Assembly: GCA_022649665.1 (NCBI GenBank)
Contig: JALCOL010000014.1
Location: 1 to 55,624, forward strand
Direction of reading: 5' to 3'
DNA: 55,624 nucleotides
Origin: Enterococcaceae bacterium
GTDB taxonomy: Bacteria > Bacillota > Bacilli > Lactobacillales > Enterococcaceae
Part shown: piece by piece, positions 25,647-35,267 of the stretch
Layout: the number at the start of each line of letters is the position of its first letter
Numbering within the stretch: the first letter of the stretch is position 1
The notes under the pieces: generated by a model
Databases searched by the model: none
The model's input: only the letters and a program-made list of their open reading frames with translations
Told to the model about the DNA's origin: nothing
Program-made: the position numbers and the translations under genes

Positions 25647-26993
25647 ATGGCACACATCAAATTTGATTATCAAAAGGCGGCACCATTTGTTCAACCGTAT
25701 GAATTGGATTATATGCAGGCACAAGTTTCCGCAGCACACGAAGAGCTTCGCAAAGGCACCGGCGCGGGCAGTGATTTTCTTGGGTGGGTCGAGCTCCCGA
25801 CAAATTTCGACAAGGATGAGTTTGCTCGGATCCAAAAAGCCGCCGAAAAAATCAAAAAAGATTCCGACGTCTTGATCGTGATCGGGATCGGCGGATCGTA
25901 CCTCGGCGCGAAAGCTGCGATCGACTTTCTGAATCAAACATTCAATAATCTTTTGCCGCAAGAAAAACGCAAGGCACCGCAGATCTTTTTTGCGGGGAAC
26001 TCGATCAGCTCGACCTATTTGGCTGATTTGATCGAAATGCTCGGTGAAAAGGATTTTTCGGTCAATGTGATCTCGAAATCCGGGACGACGACAGAACCCG
26101 CGATCGCTTTTCGCGTTTTCAAAGAGCTGTTGATCAAAAAATACGGGGAAAAAGAAGCGAACCAGCGGATCTACGCGACGACAGACAAAGCGCGCGGTGC
26201 GGTGAAAGTTGAAGCGGATAAAGCCGGCTGGCAGACATTTGTGATCCCGGATGATGTCGGCGGCCGTTATTCGGTCTTAACAGCAGTCGGACTATTGCCG
26301 ATCGCCGCCAGCGGCGCAGATATCACACAACTGATGAAAGGCGCCCAAGATGCGCAAAAAGCGTACGCTTCGGATACATTGGCTGAAAATGAAGCCTATC
26401 AATATGCGGCGATGCGCAATATTTTCTACCGCAAAGGCAAAGCGATCGAACTTTTGGTGAACTATGAGCCGACGCTGCAATATTTCTCGGAATGGTGGAA
26501 ACAATTAGCAGGCGAATCAGAAGGCAAAGATCAAAAAGGGATCTTCCCGGCTAGTGTGAACTTCTCGACGGACTTGCATTCAATGGGACAATATATCCAG
26601 CAAGGCCGCCGCGATCTGTTTGAAACGGTCATTAAAGTCGAAAAACCGCGAAAAAATGTCACGATCCCCGAATTGCCGGACGATCTGGACGGTTTAGGAT
26701 ATCTGCAAGGGAAAAATATGGATTTCGTCAATACAAAGGCCTTTGAAGGAACCCTGCTGGCACATACCGACGGCGGAGTACCGAATCTGGTCTTGGAGAT
26801 CCCGGAAATGGATGCCTATACGCTAGGCTATATGATCTACTTCTTCGAGATCGCGATCGGGCTTTCTGGGTATTTGAACGCGGTCAATCCATTTGATCAA
26901 CCGGGTGTCGAACGCTATAAGAAAAACATGTTCGCGCTGCTCGGCAAGCCTGGATTTGAAGAGCTCGCTAAAGAATTGAACGAACGCTTATAA
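25647..26993 (+). CDS. pgi: Glucose-6-phosphate isomerase
   Basis: 448 residues, the Firmicute-type length. It interconverts glucose-6-phosphate and fructose-6-phosphate in glycolysis. Sugar-phosphate-binding [13 protein letters not shown] and the SIS-domain segment [15 protein letters not shown] are present, as is [20 protein letters not shown] 25647 is preceded by AAGGAGGAAGAAA; an open frame reaching back to 25614 lacks a ribosome site. It is monocistronic, with its own terminator downstream. Confidence 0.97.
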   Translation: MAHIKFDYQKAAPFVQPYELDYMQAQVSAAHEELRKGTGAGSDFLGWVELPTNFDKDEFARIQKAAEKIKKDSDVLIVIGIGGSYLGAKAAIDFLNQTFNNLLPQEKRKAPQIFFAGNSISSTYLADLIEMLGEKDFSVNVISKSGTTTEPAIAFRVFKELLIKKYGEKEANQRIYATTDKARGAVKVEADKAGWQTFVIPDDVGGRYSVLTAVGLLPIAASGADITQLMKGAQDAQKAYASDTLAENEAYQYAAMRNIFYRKGKAIELLVNYEPTLQYFSEWWKQLAGESEGKDQKGIFPASVNFSTDLHSMGQYIQQGRRDLFETVIKVEKPRKNVTIPELPDDLDGLGYLQGKNMDFVNTKAFEGTLLAHTDGGVPNLVLEIPEMDAYTLGYMIYFFEIAIGLSGYLNAVNPFDQPGVERYKKNMFALLGKPGFEELAKELNERL

Positions 26994-27022
26994 AAAGCTG
27001 TTTTGGAAAACTATTGATTCAG

Positions 27023-27062
27023 AAAAAGGAGCTGCGGAAAACATTTGCCGCAGCTCCTTTTT
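27023..27062 (+). terminator. pgi terminator
   Basis: A 15-bp perfect stem (27023-27037 with 27048-27062) whose 3' arm ends in TTTTT. Confidence 0.9.
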
Positions 27063-27231
27063 GCGGAGAAATATTAAAATAATATTAGCGTTTGAGGAAA
27101 ATTTATGTATATAATTGAACAATTCTTGGTCACGGGATCTAGCAGATTTGAACGATCGGGCGGTTATTTTTCTGTATAATTCATTGCGGTTGTCAATCAG
27201 CCAAAATATTTTGTAAGGGAAGAGACGATGC

Positions 27232-30200
27232 ATGAAAAAAACGATTGGTTCAAAAGTAGCGACACTCTTAGTCTGCACTACTGTTCTTTGCAGTGCGACC
27301 TTGAATACTGTTCAGGGAGTCACGGCTTTCGCTCAGGAAACCGGGGAACAAGCGGAACTAGAAGAAAGCCGCTGGCCGGAATGGTCGGAGTTGGGGAGAT
27401 TCGGTGAGCAGGACACCAGCAGAAAGCAAGTCAAACATGATGGTTCGATTTGGCAGGCAAAATGGTGGATCACCAGCGAACAAAATAAAGAACCGGGAAG
27501 TGAGCCCGATTATACGACCGGCTGGGAAGAAGTCGGCGATATTTTAAGAGGCGGCGTTGTCAAAATGAAAGCGGGGATCCAAGCGAACCCGCTGGGAAGT
27601 GCCCAAGCTGCTCAGGCCTCTCAAGCGAATCCAGATCTTTCAGCGGAAAAAGCCGAGAGCACCGCAAGCACTCAAACATTTGACGCCGGCGAGTGGAGAG
27701 AATGGTCCGAGCTGAAAGAATACGGGACCAGCGACACCAAAGGCTTCCAAGTAAAGCATCATGGTGCAGTTTACGAATCACTGTGGTGGACCAATAAGGC
27801 GGCCGATGTCGAACCGGGAAGTGCCCCAGAAACGACGACGGGCTGGAAAAAAGTGGGAACGATCGATGCTCAAGGCAAAGTGCAGCTGGACGGGCAAGCG
27901 AAAAAAAATCCGCTGCAAGTCTCAATGGCTGACCCCAGCACGCCTTATTCACGGATCAATGCCGGAAAAGGCAAGAAGTGGGGAGAACAAGTTTTCTCGC
28001 CTTATATCGACTCAGGATTGTGGTACAGCATGGAGGGCCATCAAGGACTCTATCCGCTAGGCAAAGAGCAGGAAAAATCAAAGATTTCGTATGCGAATAT
28101 CGGCTTTATCGTTTCAGATCCGAAAAGTCCAAAAACCGCATCATTCGGCGGATACTATAATGTCGACGGCACTGGCGAAAATGGCGGGATCGTCGCGGGC
28201 TTCGCTGATCAAATCCGGCAGTTCCGCGAAAAGGGCGGAGACATCATGCCTTCATTCGGCGGTGAGAACGGCACCCCGCTTCATAAAGCGATCGAAGACG
28301 AAAATGAATTAGCGAATAAGTATATGGAGATCGTCGAAAAATATGGTTTGACGATGATCGACTTCGATATCGAAGGGACGCACGTTCGTGATAAAGCGGC
28401 TTGGCAAAGAAACAACCGGGCGCTTAAGATCATGCAGGATAAATTAGGCGATCAAGCACCAAAAGTCTGGTTTACTTTCCCGGTTTTGCCGACCGGACTG
28501 GTTGGTGAAGGAACGGATAATGACGCTTATAATGTCTTGAAAGATGCTGTATCAAGCGGCATCGCGGTGCAAGGGGTCAATGTGATGACCATGTGCTTTG
28601 GACCAGCATTCGTGAAAACAGCCGGCAAAGACTATTACAAGTTTGTTATTCAAGCTTCCGAAAGTTTGAAAAAGCAGATCCAAACGATCTATCATGAATC
28701 AAATACTGAATTGAGCGATCAAGAAGCGTACCAAAAGATCGGTTTGACGCCTTGGATCGGCAAGTCGACCCAAGCAAATGAAACCTTCACGCAAGAAGAC
28801 GCGAAAGGTCTGCAAAAATATGCGAAAGAAAAAAATATCGCGATGCTTTCCTTCTGGTCATTGAATCGGGACAACAACATCAATGAAGATTTAAAAAATC
28901 CAGGGATCGAAGAAAAAGGCGCCTATGAATTCTCCAGCATTTTAAATCCTTTCAACTCTGAGAAAGTCGCGAAAAATGACGCCGCAGCTGAAAAAACGCC
29001 GGAAACGAAACAAGCAGAAAAAACGGCAGAAGCCGCGAAAACAGAGAAAAACACCGGACAAGTCACAACGACTATTAAACCGGACGGCTTCCAGAGCAGA
29101 GTGGGGATCACACTGAGCAAAAAACTGTTTAAGTCCAGTAAAAATATTCGTGTCGAAGTCAATGGAAAATATATTTACTCGACTGAAAATGGAGTAAATT
29201 ATTACTCTAACCGCAAAATAACTGGTGAGCAAGTCTTTATTTCAGCGACGGAAAAACTGAATGCAGGCGATAAAATCAAAGTATCCATCAGAGAAAGCAG
29301 CGAACCTGTCAAAAAAGCGAAAGTTTTGCAAGAAATCACCGTGACCGAAGACATGCTGCCAGCTGCATCAGCGATCACTCCTGAGAATACGACGGCCGAC
29401 CTCGCGATCTCTAAAGCGATCGGCGGCAACCAAGTTTCCTTGAAATTGACCAGCGACGAGCTTGCTTCTCCTTGGAACTATCAAGTCTGGCATAACGGGA
29501 AGTATCTTTTTTCAACGGAAAACGGGGCTCACTACTATTCATACAAAAAAACCAGCAAAGATGGCAAAGCAGCAGAGATCTATGATCATTTAAAAATCAA
29601 GGCTGGCGATGTTTTTGAGCTGACGGTCCGCGATAGTCAAAATACTCCGAAGAAGAAAAAAGTCTTGAAAAAGATCGTGGTCACTAAAAAAATGGTTGCT
29701 GCTGAAAGTACGATCAGTTTAAAAAATGCAAAAGGTCTTCTTTCCGTGACCCCGCAAAAAAACGGCAAATCAAGAGTAAATTTGAAATTGGATCAAAAGA
29801 ACTATCAGTCACCGATCGATTTTACAGTTTCAGTGAACGGCAAATATCTCTTTAAAATGAGTCAAAAAAAGAATTATGGAGCAACTTTTTCGTCTGCTGG
29901 CGGGTACAATTTTTATCAAGATCTCCAGCTTACAGAAGGGGATCAAGTGAAATTGGTCGCTAAAGATCATTTCAACGATAAAGCGGCAGATAAAGTATTG
30001 CAAACCATCAAAGTCAAAAAACAAGAAAAGAAAGCTGCGAAAAACAAAGATGCGAAGTTGGCGATGGATGATACAAAAAATCTGATCAAGGGACTCGATC
30101 CTTCGTTCATGTGGTCCAATGATGACGGAAAGTCTTGGAATAAAGGAAATCAAAACCAGACATTTCCGGGAGAACAGACAGTTGAAGTCGCTAAATATGA

Positions 30201-31623
30201 TCAAAAAGCCTTTGACAGTGTGCCGTGGTCGAAAAAGACATTTGCCGGCGGTTCGCTAGTCGCCGACAAAGGCGCACTTTGGACCAACAGCTATTGGGCA
30301 GACGCCAGCCAGCAACCTGGATCGGCACCGATGTGGAAAAAAGTTTGCGATTTGCCGAAAGTCGACTATACTTTTTCTTTCACAAAGTTTGACCAAGCAG
30401 CAGCGCTGGCCTTCCAAAAAGAACAAGCGCAAAAAGTTCAAAATAAGAAAAAAGTCATCGGCTACTTTGCCAATTGGCAAGGATATAAAACTGACTATGA
30501 ACCAAAAAATCCGGACTACAGCATGACAGAAGGGATTTTAGACGGCAAAGGATATGATCCGATCGACATCCCGTTTGACAAGCTGACCCACGTGAACTAC
30601 GGTTTCCTAGTGATCGACAAAACGACCGGCAAGCTCAAATCAAATGATCCATGGGCAGACTTCGGCGGTGACGGGGCGAAAGACTATATCCGCCAAGTAG
30701 CCAAGTTGGCCCACCAAAACAATGTTTCCGCGATGTTTTCGATTGGCGGCTGGAACAACTCGGTAGTTGATCATGGATTTGATCTTGTCACCCAAACTCC
30801 TGAAAAAATGGATGCTTTCACGACTGAAGCGGTCCAATTCATGCTGAAATACGATTATGACGGACTGGACATCGATTGGGAATATCCGGATAATGCGGAA
30901 AGACAAGCGAAATTTACCGCATTGATCAAACAACTGCGGGAAAAGTTGACAAAAGCGGGCATGCAAGATGATCGTTACTATCAACTGAGCATCGCGGTCA
31001 CCGCAAATCACGAAAAAATGCCGTTTATCGCACCGAAAGAAGTCAATGAAGCAGTCGACAGTTTCAACGTGATGACTTATGACTTCCACGGCGGTTTTGA
31101 CAATCAGACCGGCCACAATGCGGCCCTCTACCCGAACAAAACCGATAAAAATCAAAAATTCAATATTTCTGCGGCGATGAAGGAATATGAAACGGTCTAC
31201 GGTTTGCCGAAAAATAAACTGATGGTCGGCATGAGCTTTTATTCCCGCGGCTTTGCAAATGTTGGAAAAGCCGGCTTGAATCAAAAAAGCAGCGGCGCTC
31301 CTTACGGCGGTTCTTGGGATGATCCAGCAGAAAAAGCCGGCATCAAACCATGGTGGCAATTGAAGCAATACGAGAAAAAAGCGCAAGCTGATCCAAATGA
31401 TCAGCTCGTCTTCCAGTGGGATGATGAAGCAAAAGTACCGACGATCTATGATGGCGCGAAAAAAGAGTTGTATACGTATGACAACTACCGCTCGATCAAA
31501 GAAAAAGCGGATTGGACGAAACAAAATGAATACGGCGGCGCGATCATTTGGGAGCTCTCATATGATACGCCTAACAATGCCGAATTGACCTCGCTCGTTC
31601 ACGGGGTTTTGGATGAAAAGTAA
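27232..31623 (+). CDS. Secreted chitinase with two GH18 catalytic domains
   Basis: 1463 residues. The signal peptide is residues 1 to about 34 (cleavage near TAFA-Q). Two CBM5/12-type chitin-binding modules follow at about 45-110 and 153-215, each with paired aromatic residues (AKWW, SLWW). GH18 domain A spans about 250-575, active site MIDFDIEG with Asp377, Asp379 and Glu381. Three related beta-rich repeats of about 100 residues occupy 610-930 (motif NGKY[IL][FY]). A third chitin-binding module is at about 985-1040. GH18 domain B (about 1072-1460) has DGLDIDWEYPD with catalytic Glu1217 and the MTYDFHGG motif. There is no LPXTG anchor, so it is likely released. ATG 27232 follows AAGGGAAGAGACGATGC. 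Monocistronic. Confidence 0.92.
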   Translation: MKKTIGSKVATLLVCTTVLCSATLNTVQGVTAFAQETGEQAELEESRWPEWSELGRFGEQDTSRKQVKHDGSIWQAKWWITSEQNKEPGSEPDYTTGWEEVGDILRGGVVKMKAGIQANPLGSAQAAQASQANPDLSAEKAESTASTQTFDAGEWREWSELKEYGTSDTKGFQVKHHGAVYESLWWTNKAADVEPGSAPETTTGWKKVGTIDAQGKVQLDGQAKKNPLQVSMADPSTPYSRINAGKGKKWGEQVFSPYIDSGLWYSMEGHQGLYPLGKEQEKSKISYANIGFIVSDPKSPKTASFGGYYNVDGTGENGGIVAGFADQIRQFREKGGDIMPSFGGENGTPLHKAIEDENELANKYMEIVEKYGLTMIDFDIEGTHVRDKAAWQRNNRALKIMQDKLGDQAPKVWFTFPVLPTGLVGEGTDNDAYNVLKDAVSSGIAVQGVNVMTMCFGPAFVKTAGKDYYKFVIQASESLKKQIQTIYHESNTELSDQEAYQKIGLTPWIGKSTQANETFTQEDAKGLQKYAKEKNIAMLSFWSLNRDNNINEDLKNPGIEEKGAYEFSSILNPFNSEKVAKNDAAAEKTPETKQAEKTAEAAKTEKNTGQVTTTIKPDGFQSRVGITLSKKLFKSSKNIRVEVNGKYIYSTENGVNYYSNRKITGEQVFISATEKLNAGDKIKVSIRESSEPVKKAKVLQEITVTEDMLPAASAITPENTTADLAISKAIGGNQVSLKLTSDELASPWNYQVWHNGKYLFSTENGAHYYSYKKTSKDGKAAEIYDHLKIKAGDVFELTVRDSQNTPKKKKVLKKIVVTKKMVAAESTISLKNAKGLLSVTPQKNGKSRVNLKLDQKNYQSPIDFTVSVNGKYLFKMSQKKNYGATFSSAGGYNFYQDLQLTEGDQVKLVAKDHFNDKAADKVLQTIKVKKQEKKAAKNKDAKLAMDDTKNLIKGLDPSFMWSNDDGKSWNKGNQNQTFPGEQTVEVAKYDQKAFDSVPWSKKTFAGGSLVADKGALWTNSYWADASQQPGSAPMWKKVCDLPKVDYTFSFTKFDQAAALAFQKEQAQKVQNKKKVIGYFANWQGYKTDYEPKNPDYSMTEGILDGKGYDPIDIPFDKLTHVNYGFLVIDKTTGKLKSNDPWADFGGDGAKDYIRQVAKLAHQNNVSAMFSIGGWNNSVVDHGFDLVTQTPEKMDAFTTEAVQFMLKYDYDGLDIDWEYPDNAERQAKFTALIKQLREKLTKAGMQDDRYYQLSIAVTANHEKMPFIAPKEVNEAVDSFNVMTYDFHGGFDNQTGHNAALYPNKTDKNQKFNISAAMKEYETVYGLPKNKLMVGMSFYSRGFANVGKAGLNQKSSGAPYGGSWDDPAEKAGIKPWWQLKQYEKKAQADPNDQLVFQWDDEAKVPTIYDGAKKELYTYDNYRSIKEKADWTKQNEYGGAIIWELSYDTPNNAELTSLVHGVLDEK

Positions 31624-31641
31624 AAATATTTGATGCTAAAG

Positions 31642-31684
31642 AAAACCGACCAGCAAAAGCCGCGAGGCTGCTGGTCGGTTTTTT
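31642..31684. terminator. Bidirectional terminator between chitinase and metallophosphoesterase genes
   Basis: A 14-bp perfect stem (31642-31655 with 31669-31682) with a small nested stem in the loop and T-run after it; it serves two converging genes. Confidence 0.88.
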
Positions 31685-32588
31685 ATTCGACGGAAAAAAG
31701 CGAGAGACTTTCGCGGTATTCTTCGGCAAGATGCTGGGTCTTAAAGCGGTCAAAGGCTTCACGGTTTTCTCTGACCGCCGTTTTGATCGTCCGCGGGCGG
31801 AACTCTTCCGGCTTCAGCAGCTGGTTTTCGATCAAAAAGCGGTACGTCAAGCGCCATTCCATCGTATAGCCGAACGGCCGGCAGTGATAGGTGATCGAAC
31901 CGATCTTCGTTGGCGGAAAGCGGTGGTGCGTGTGACCGAATGTGACATCGGTGATATTTGGATAGTGCGCTAAAAGTTCGCCGAGGCGCGGCGAGCCTAA
32001 AAAGGCGTTTAACAAGTTCCAACGCTTTGAACCGCCTGAGCGCCATAAAATAAATTCGGGTCGCGGGACAAAATGCGTTGCGAAAAGAACGGTCTGCTTT
32101 TTTTTGGACAATTCGTCCAACAGCGGTTTAAGACGGGCCAGCAGCTGATCCATGATCATCGGGTCTTTCCCGCCGCGCAAAATCGCACGGTCGTACAAAT
32201 ACAGTTCTTTGCGCTTTTCATTTTCAGCGGTCGTTGATCCCGGCAGAAAACCGTAGTCATACCAGCCGTTAAAGCCGACCAGTGTTGTGGATTCCGAAAG
32301 GGACCTGCCTTTCAGATTTAAAAAATGCGGATCAGGATAATCTTCCATCTGTTTGGGGTCATCGATCTCACCCAACTCGTGGTTGCCGAAATTAAAGGTC
32401 GTTTCGATGCCGGCGTTCGAAAATTTCGCGGCGATCGCACAAGTTTGGGCTGGCGAGTTGCTGGTATCGCCTGCCAGATGGAGTGCTGTGACATTTTCTT
32501 CTTTCAAGACTTGGATGAGCTGCCTCAGATCTTCTTCCGTTAAATAATTGCGGTCGACGTGCAAATCGCTCATGATCGCTAATTTCAT
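31683..32588 (-). CDS. Calcineurin-like metallophosphoesterase
   Basis: 301 residues with the full set of metal motifs: SDLHVD (Asp8, His10), AGDTSN, FGNHELGE, and FGHTHHR near the C-terminal third, giving a dinuclear metal site. Members hydrolyse phosphoesters of nucleotides or other small molecules; the substrate here is unknown. The ATG overlaps the stop of the upstream DUF218 gene (ATGA), so the two form a translationally coupled pair on the minus strand. A bidirectional terminator follows. Confidence 0.88.
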   Translation of the reverse strand: MKLAIMSDLHVDRNYLTEEDLRQLIQVLKEENVTALHLAGDTSNSPAQTCAIAAKFSNAGIETTFNFGNHELGEIDDPKQMEDYPDPHFLNLKGRSLSESTTLVGFNGWYDYGFLPGSTTAENEKRKELYLYDRAILRGGKDPMIMDQLLARLKPLLDELSKKKQTVLFATHFVPRPEFILWRSGGSKRWNLLNAFLGSPRLGELLAHYPNITDVTFGHTHHRFPPTKIGSITYHCRPFGYTMEWRLTYRFLIENQLLKPEEFRPRTIKTAVRENREAFDRFKTQHLAEEYRESLSLFSVE

Positions 32589-33673
32589 TTGCCCGCCCCC
32601 GTAAAGAGCAGTGTCGCCGAAGCGAGGAGATCGATCAAAAAGATCAAACCGATCACCAGCAAGTGGCGCCGTTTATTGAGCAGGACGATCGCCGCAAATT
32701 CGCGTAAAAATGCATTCGGCCAGTAGTAAAAGGCGGTTTTGGCCGGGATCCCGTTTGCTTTCAGTCCTGCGGCACGGGCATACATCCCGGCACGGAACAG
32801 ATGGAAGTTATTTGTTGTGAAGATCGCGCGGACTTTCTTATTGCCGGCGTCGCGCGCGATCACTTGTTTTGAGAATTTCATATTTTCAAGGGTATTGGTC
32901 GAGCGGTCCTCGAGCAGAAGATCCGCAGCCGGGATCCCGCGCTTTTCAGCATAAGCCGCCATTGCGGCAGCTTCTGAGACCGATTCATCCGCCCCCTTGC
33001 CGCCGCTCATCACAAGTTTCGGCTGGTGTCCGCTTTTTTTCACTTGTTTCTGATAAAAGGCGATCGCGGCGTCGATCCGGTTGCCCAAAAGCCTTGAAAT
33101 TTGATCGCCATGGAGCAGACCGGCACCGAGCACGATGATATAATCTTGATTCAAACGCGGGTGATTGAACTGATAGATCGTTTGGATCGCTAAAAAATTG
33201 AAAAAGATCAAAATCAGATAAGAAAGGGTCAGCGGGATGAACGACGACATCGGCTCCAGCCACTCGGGCAGCATGTGAAAGAGCGGTCTGTAAAAGAAAA
33301 TAAACAGCAGGATCCCGGCCGCTAAGAGGAGTGTCAGCATGTTGGAAAGCGAATGGCTTTCGCGCTTCCAGACTTGCCGGGCATTCCACAAAAGAAAAAT
33401 GAGGAGACCATACGTCCCGAACAGCAAGAAAAGAAAAAAGATGACCGCGAGGATCGCAACGATCACGATCGCGACCTCATTGACGCTCATAAAAGCATAA
33501 ACAGCCAGGGTACCGAAAAATGACAGCAGAAAAAGATTCAGCAGGAGCCCGTTGAGCAGCCGGCGTTTTTCGTGCCAGTAAGAAAATGCAAAAATCAGCC
33601 CCATGATCAGCGGGAAGATAAAAACCAGCCATCCTTGGGCTTTGAAAAAGTCAACCAGCGATTGTTCAGTCAA
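32585..33673 (-). CDS. Membrane protein with C-terminal DUF218 (YdcF/SanA-like) domain
   Basis: 362 residues. Six or so membrane helices occupy the first 180 residues. A DUF218 domain follows, with the motifs IIVLGAGL, GNRIDAAIAF, MSGGKGADE, SEAAAMAAYA and EDRSTNTLENM, and a last hydrophobic helix at the C-terminus. Relatives (SanA, ElyC, YdcF) are implicated in envelope integrity and vancomycin sensitivity in E. coli; the reaction is not established. The start is most likely TTG 33671-33673, nine bases after AAGGAT; a GTG at 33680-33682 abuts that site. The open frame reaching to 33805 starts inside the intergenic repeat R4 and is not coding. Confidence 0.85.
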   Translation of the reverse strand: MTEQSLVDFFKAQGWLVFIFPLIMGLIFAFSYWHEKRRLLNGLLLNLFLLSFFGTLAVYAFMSVNEVAIVIVAILAVIFFLFLLFGTYGLLIFLLWNARQVWKRESHSLSNMLTLLLAAGILLFIFFYRPLFHMLPEWLEPMSSFIPLTLSYLILIFFNFLAIQTIYQFNHPRLNQDYIIVLGAGLLHGDQISRLLGNRIDAAIAFYQKQVKKSGHQPKLVMSGGKGADESVSEAAAMAAYAEKRGIPAADLLLEDRSTNTLENMKFSKQVIARDAGNKKVRAIFTTNNFHLFRAGMYARAAGLKANGIPAKTAFYYWPNAFLREFAAIVLLNKRRHLLVIGLIFLIDLLASATLLFTGAGK

Positions 33674-33740
33674 AAAGTCCACATCCTTGATTTGTTTTTC
33701 TCTAGTATAGCGAATAGCTAGCCGATTGGGTAGCTTCAGA

Positions 33741-33917
33741 CAAAAACAAGAGGCTGGGACAAAAGTCATGTCCCAGCCTCTTTTTCCGAATAAACGGTGT
33801 TTCAAAAGCAGCTTCTTCGGATCAGGAGCCGAAAAATCTCAAAAATATAAGAAACTATTTTCGGATTTTTCTTCTTATTTCTTGAAGCTGGACACTTTTG
33901 TCTCAACCTCTTGTTTT
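33741..33917 (-). repeat. Dispersed intergenic repeat, copy R4, with terminal inverted repeats
   Basis: Minus-strand copy, downstream of the BaeRF6 gene. Its ends are about 21-base inverted repeats with two mismatches (33746-33766, containing GAGGCTGGGACAAAAGT, and 33894-33914). An 11-bp perfect hairpin is at 33750-33760 with 33770-33780. Internal shared elements are CAGCTTC, GAAGAAGCTGCTTTTGAAAC and ACCGTTTATTCGGA. It is longer than the other copies because of an AT-rich insert (about 33830-33885). Confidence 0.8.
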
Positions 33918-33937
33918 GGATTTAACGAGCAGCTTCC

Positions 33938-35065
33938 TCAGTAGCGCAAAATGGCAAGCAGGCTGTTTTCGTCAGGAGCGTCATGCTGATCGAGGACAAA
34001 GACTTCGCCGCCGCTTTTCAAAACATCAGCGGTGATCCGGTTCAGCTCTTCGCGCCGATCATATTCAGTATCAGGGTCTTCGCCAAAGCCGTCAGCTAAA
34101 TTGCTGGTCGCGATGAAAAGATGCGATACTTTGCCGTCTTTTGCCGCCTGATCGATATCGACCAGTTCATTGATGAATTTGCGGTCCATCAGTTTTGTAT
34201 ATTCAGCGATTTCTTTTTTGCTCAGCTGCTCAGCGATCTTTTCAATGATCCCTTCTGAACCATTGCCGTTGATCGGAACCGGTGAAGACTCAAGCGCTGC
34301 ATCCGGAGAGTAGTACGGATTTTTGGTGAGTTTCTTGAAGCGGGTGATGCTTTCGGGCAGCGCATACAAGTAAAGCGGCGCTTTGTCATTGCTCGAATAG
34401 TTTTCTTTGACATATTTATCAACCACTTGGAAGAAGTTTGTCCAATCGATATCGACCTCTTCATCTTTTGTATTGACGCCGTGATAAGCTAGGCCTTCTT
34501 TTCCGGCACTGCTGCCATTGCCGGAGCCGGCTTTGATCGAATAATTCAGCTCATCGCCAGTCAATTGATCGCCGAGTGCTTTCACGATCGTATCAGGGGC
34601 ATCTTCCGGCAGCTCGATTTCTTTGAGCGTTTTGTTTGCAACGTGATACAGTTTGAAATTGTCGCGTGCCAATGCTAAAAGATCATATTCATAATTGAAT
34701 TGTCCATTTTTGATAAAAGCCAGCAGATAGGGCAGGTCGCCGACATAATATTGATCATCGACTGGGATCGTCAAACGGAAAACATGCGTTTCCGGCGAAA
34801 AGACGATCGCGACACTTTTAGTGGCTGAACGCCAGAACTTTTGATCATCAGTCAATGCATCGATTTGTTTTTGATAAGCTTGCCAATCACGCTCAGGAAA
34901 CTTCTTCAAGAAACGTTTTTTTGATTCTTTGGCAAAGTTTTTGAAACGAATCACGTCTTGATCCACTGCGGTATGTCCGACATGGGTGTTAAGCATGATC
35001 GTGACGAACGGACCATGAACATCTTCGTTGACTAATGGTAAAATTTCTTTATTTTTATTAACCAT
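33938..35065 (-). CDS. BaeRF family 6 (bacterial archaeo-eukaryotic release factor-like) protein
   Basis: 375 residues, soluble. It resembles the bacterial eRF1-like BaeRF6 family in length and overall layout. An N-terminal region contains FVTIMLNTHVGH and a middle region YYVGDLPYLLAFIKNGQF. The C-terminal domain ends in GGEVFVLDQHDAPDENSLLAILRY, as in archaeal and eukaryotic release factor C-domains. A flexible GSGNGSSAGKEG loop lies near residue 187. No function has been shown; the superfamily suggests ribosome or peptidyl-tRNA binding. An AGGAGG site precedes the ATG. It is monocistronic, ended by the repeat R4. Confidence 0.75.
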   Translation of the reverse strand: MVNKNKEILPLVNEDVHGPFVTIMLNTHVGHTAVDQDVIRFKNFAKESKKRFLKKFPERDWQAYQKQIDALTDDQKFWRSATKSVAIVFSPETHVFRLTIPVDDQYYVGDLPYLLAFIKNGQFNYEYDLLALARDNFKLYHVANKTLKEIELPEDAPDTIVKALGDQLTGDELNYSIKAGSGNGSSAGKEGLAYHGVNTKDEEVDIDWTNFFQVVDKYVKENYSSNDKAPLYLYALPESITRFKKLTKNPYYSPDAALESSPVPINGNGSEGIIEKIAEQLSKKEIAEYTKLMDRKFINELVDIDQAAKDGKVSHLFIATSNLADGFGEDPDTEYDRREELNRITADVLKSGGEVFVLDQHDAPDENSLLAILRY

Positions 35066-35182
35066 ATGAAAACCTCCTGAAAGTTAATTGGTTCATTTTT
35101 ATAGTAGCACAAATAGTTAGGGCTTTCATGCAAAAGCACTTGCAAAAGAAGAGCGGCGGCAGAGAAAAAAGCGGTCCGGTGC

Positions 35183-35231
35183 TTGACAAAAGGCGGATCG
35201 GTAGAACATGATAGGAAAGGTTTGGTATAAT
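35183..35231 (+). promoter_or_regulatory. Possible promoters of the cardiolipin synthase gene
   Basis: Two candidates: TTGACA (35183-35188) with an 18-base spacer and CATGAT (35207-35212), and an extended -10 TGGTATAAT (35223-35231). The second needs no good -35. Either gives a short leader to ATG 35268. Confidence 0.55.
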
Positions 35232-35267
35232 CAAGATGAGTTTTTCTTAAGAATCGGGGTGAAATGA

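Noticed and set aside
30640-31524. A 294-residue minus-strand frame inside the chitinase
   Set aside because: It is an antisense shadow of GH18 domain B; its composition is rich in Phe/Ile/Arg as expected from reverse reading, and no ribosome site was noticed.
27232-31623. Cell-wall anchoring of the chitinase
   Set aside because: The C-terminus ends in SLVHGVLDEK with no LPXTG, membrane segment or charged tail.
33674-33805. N-terminal extension of the DUF218 protein
   Set aside because: Same cause: the upstream frame begins within repeat R4 and its hairpin; the AAGGAT site points to TTG 33673.
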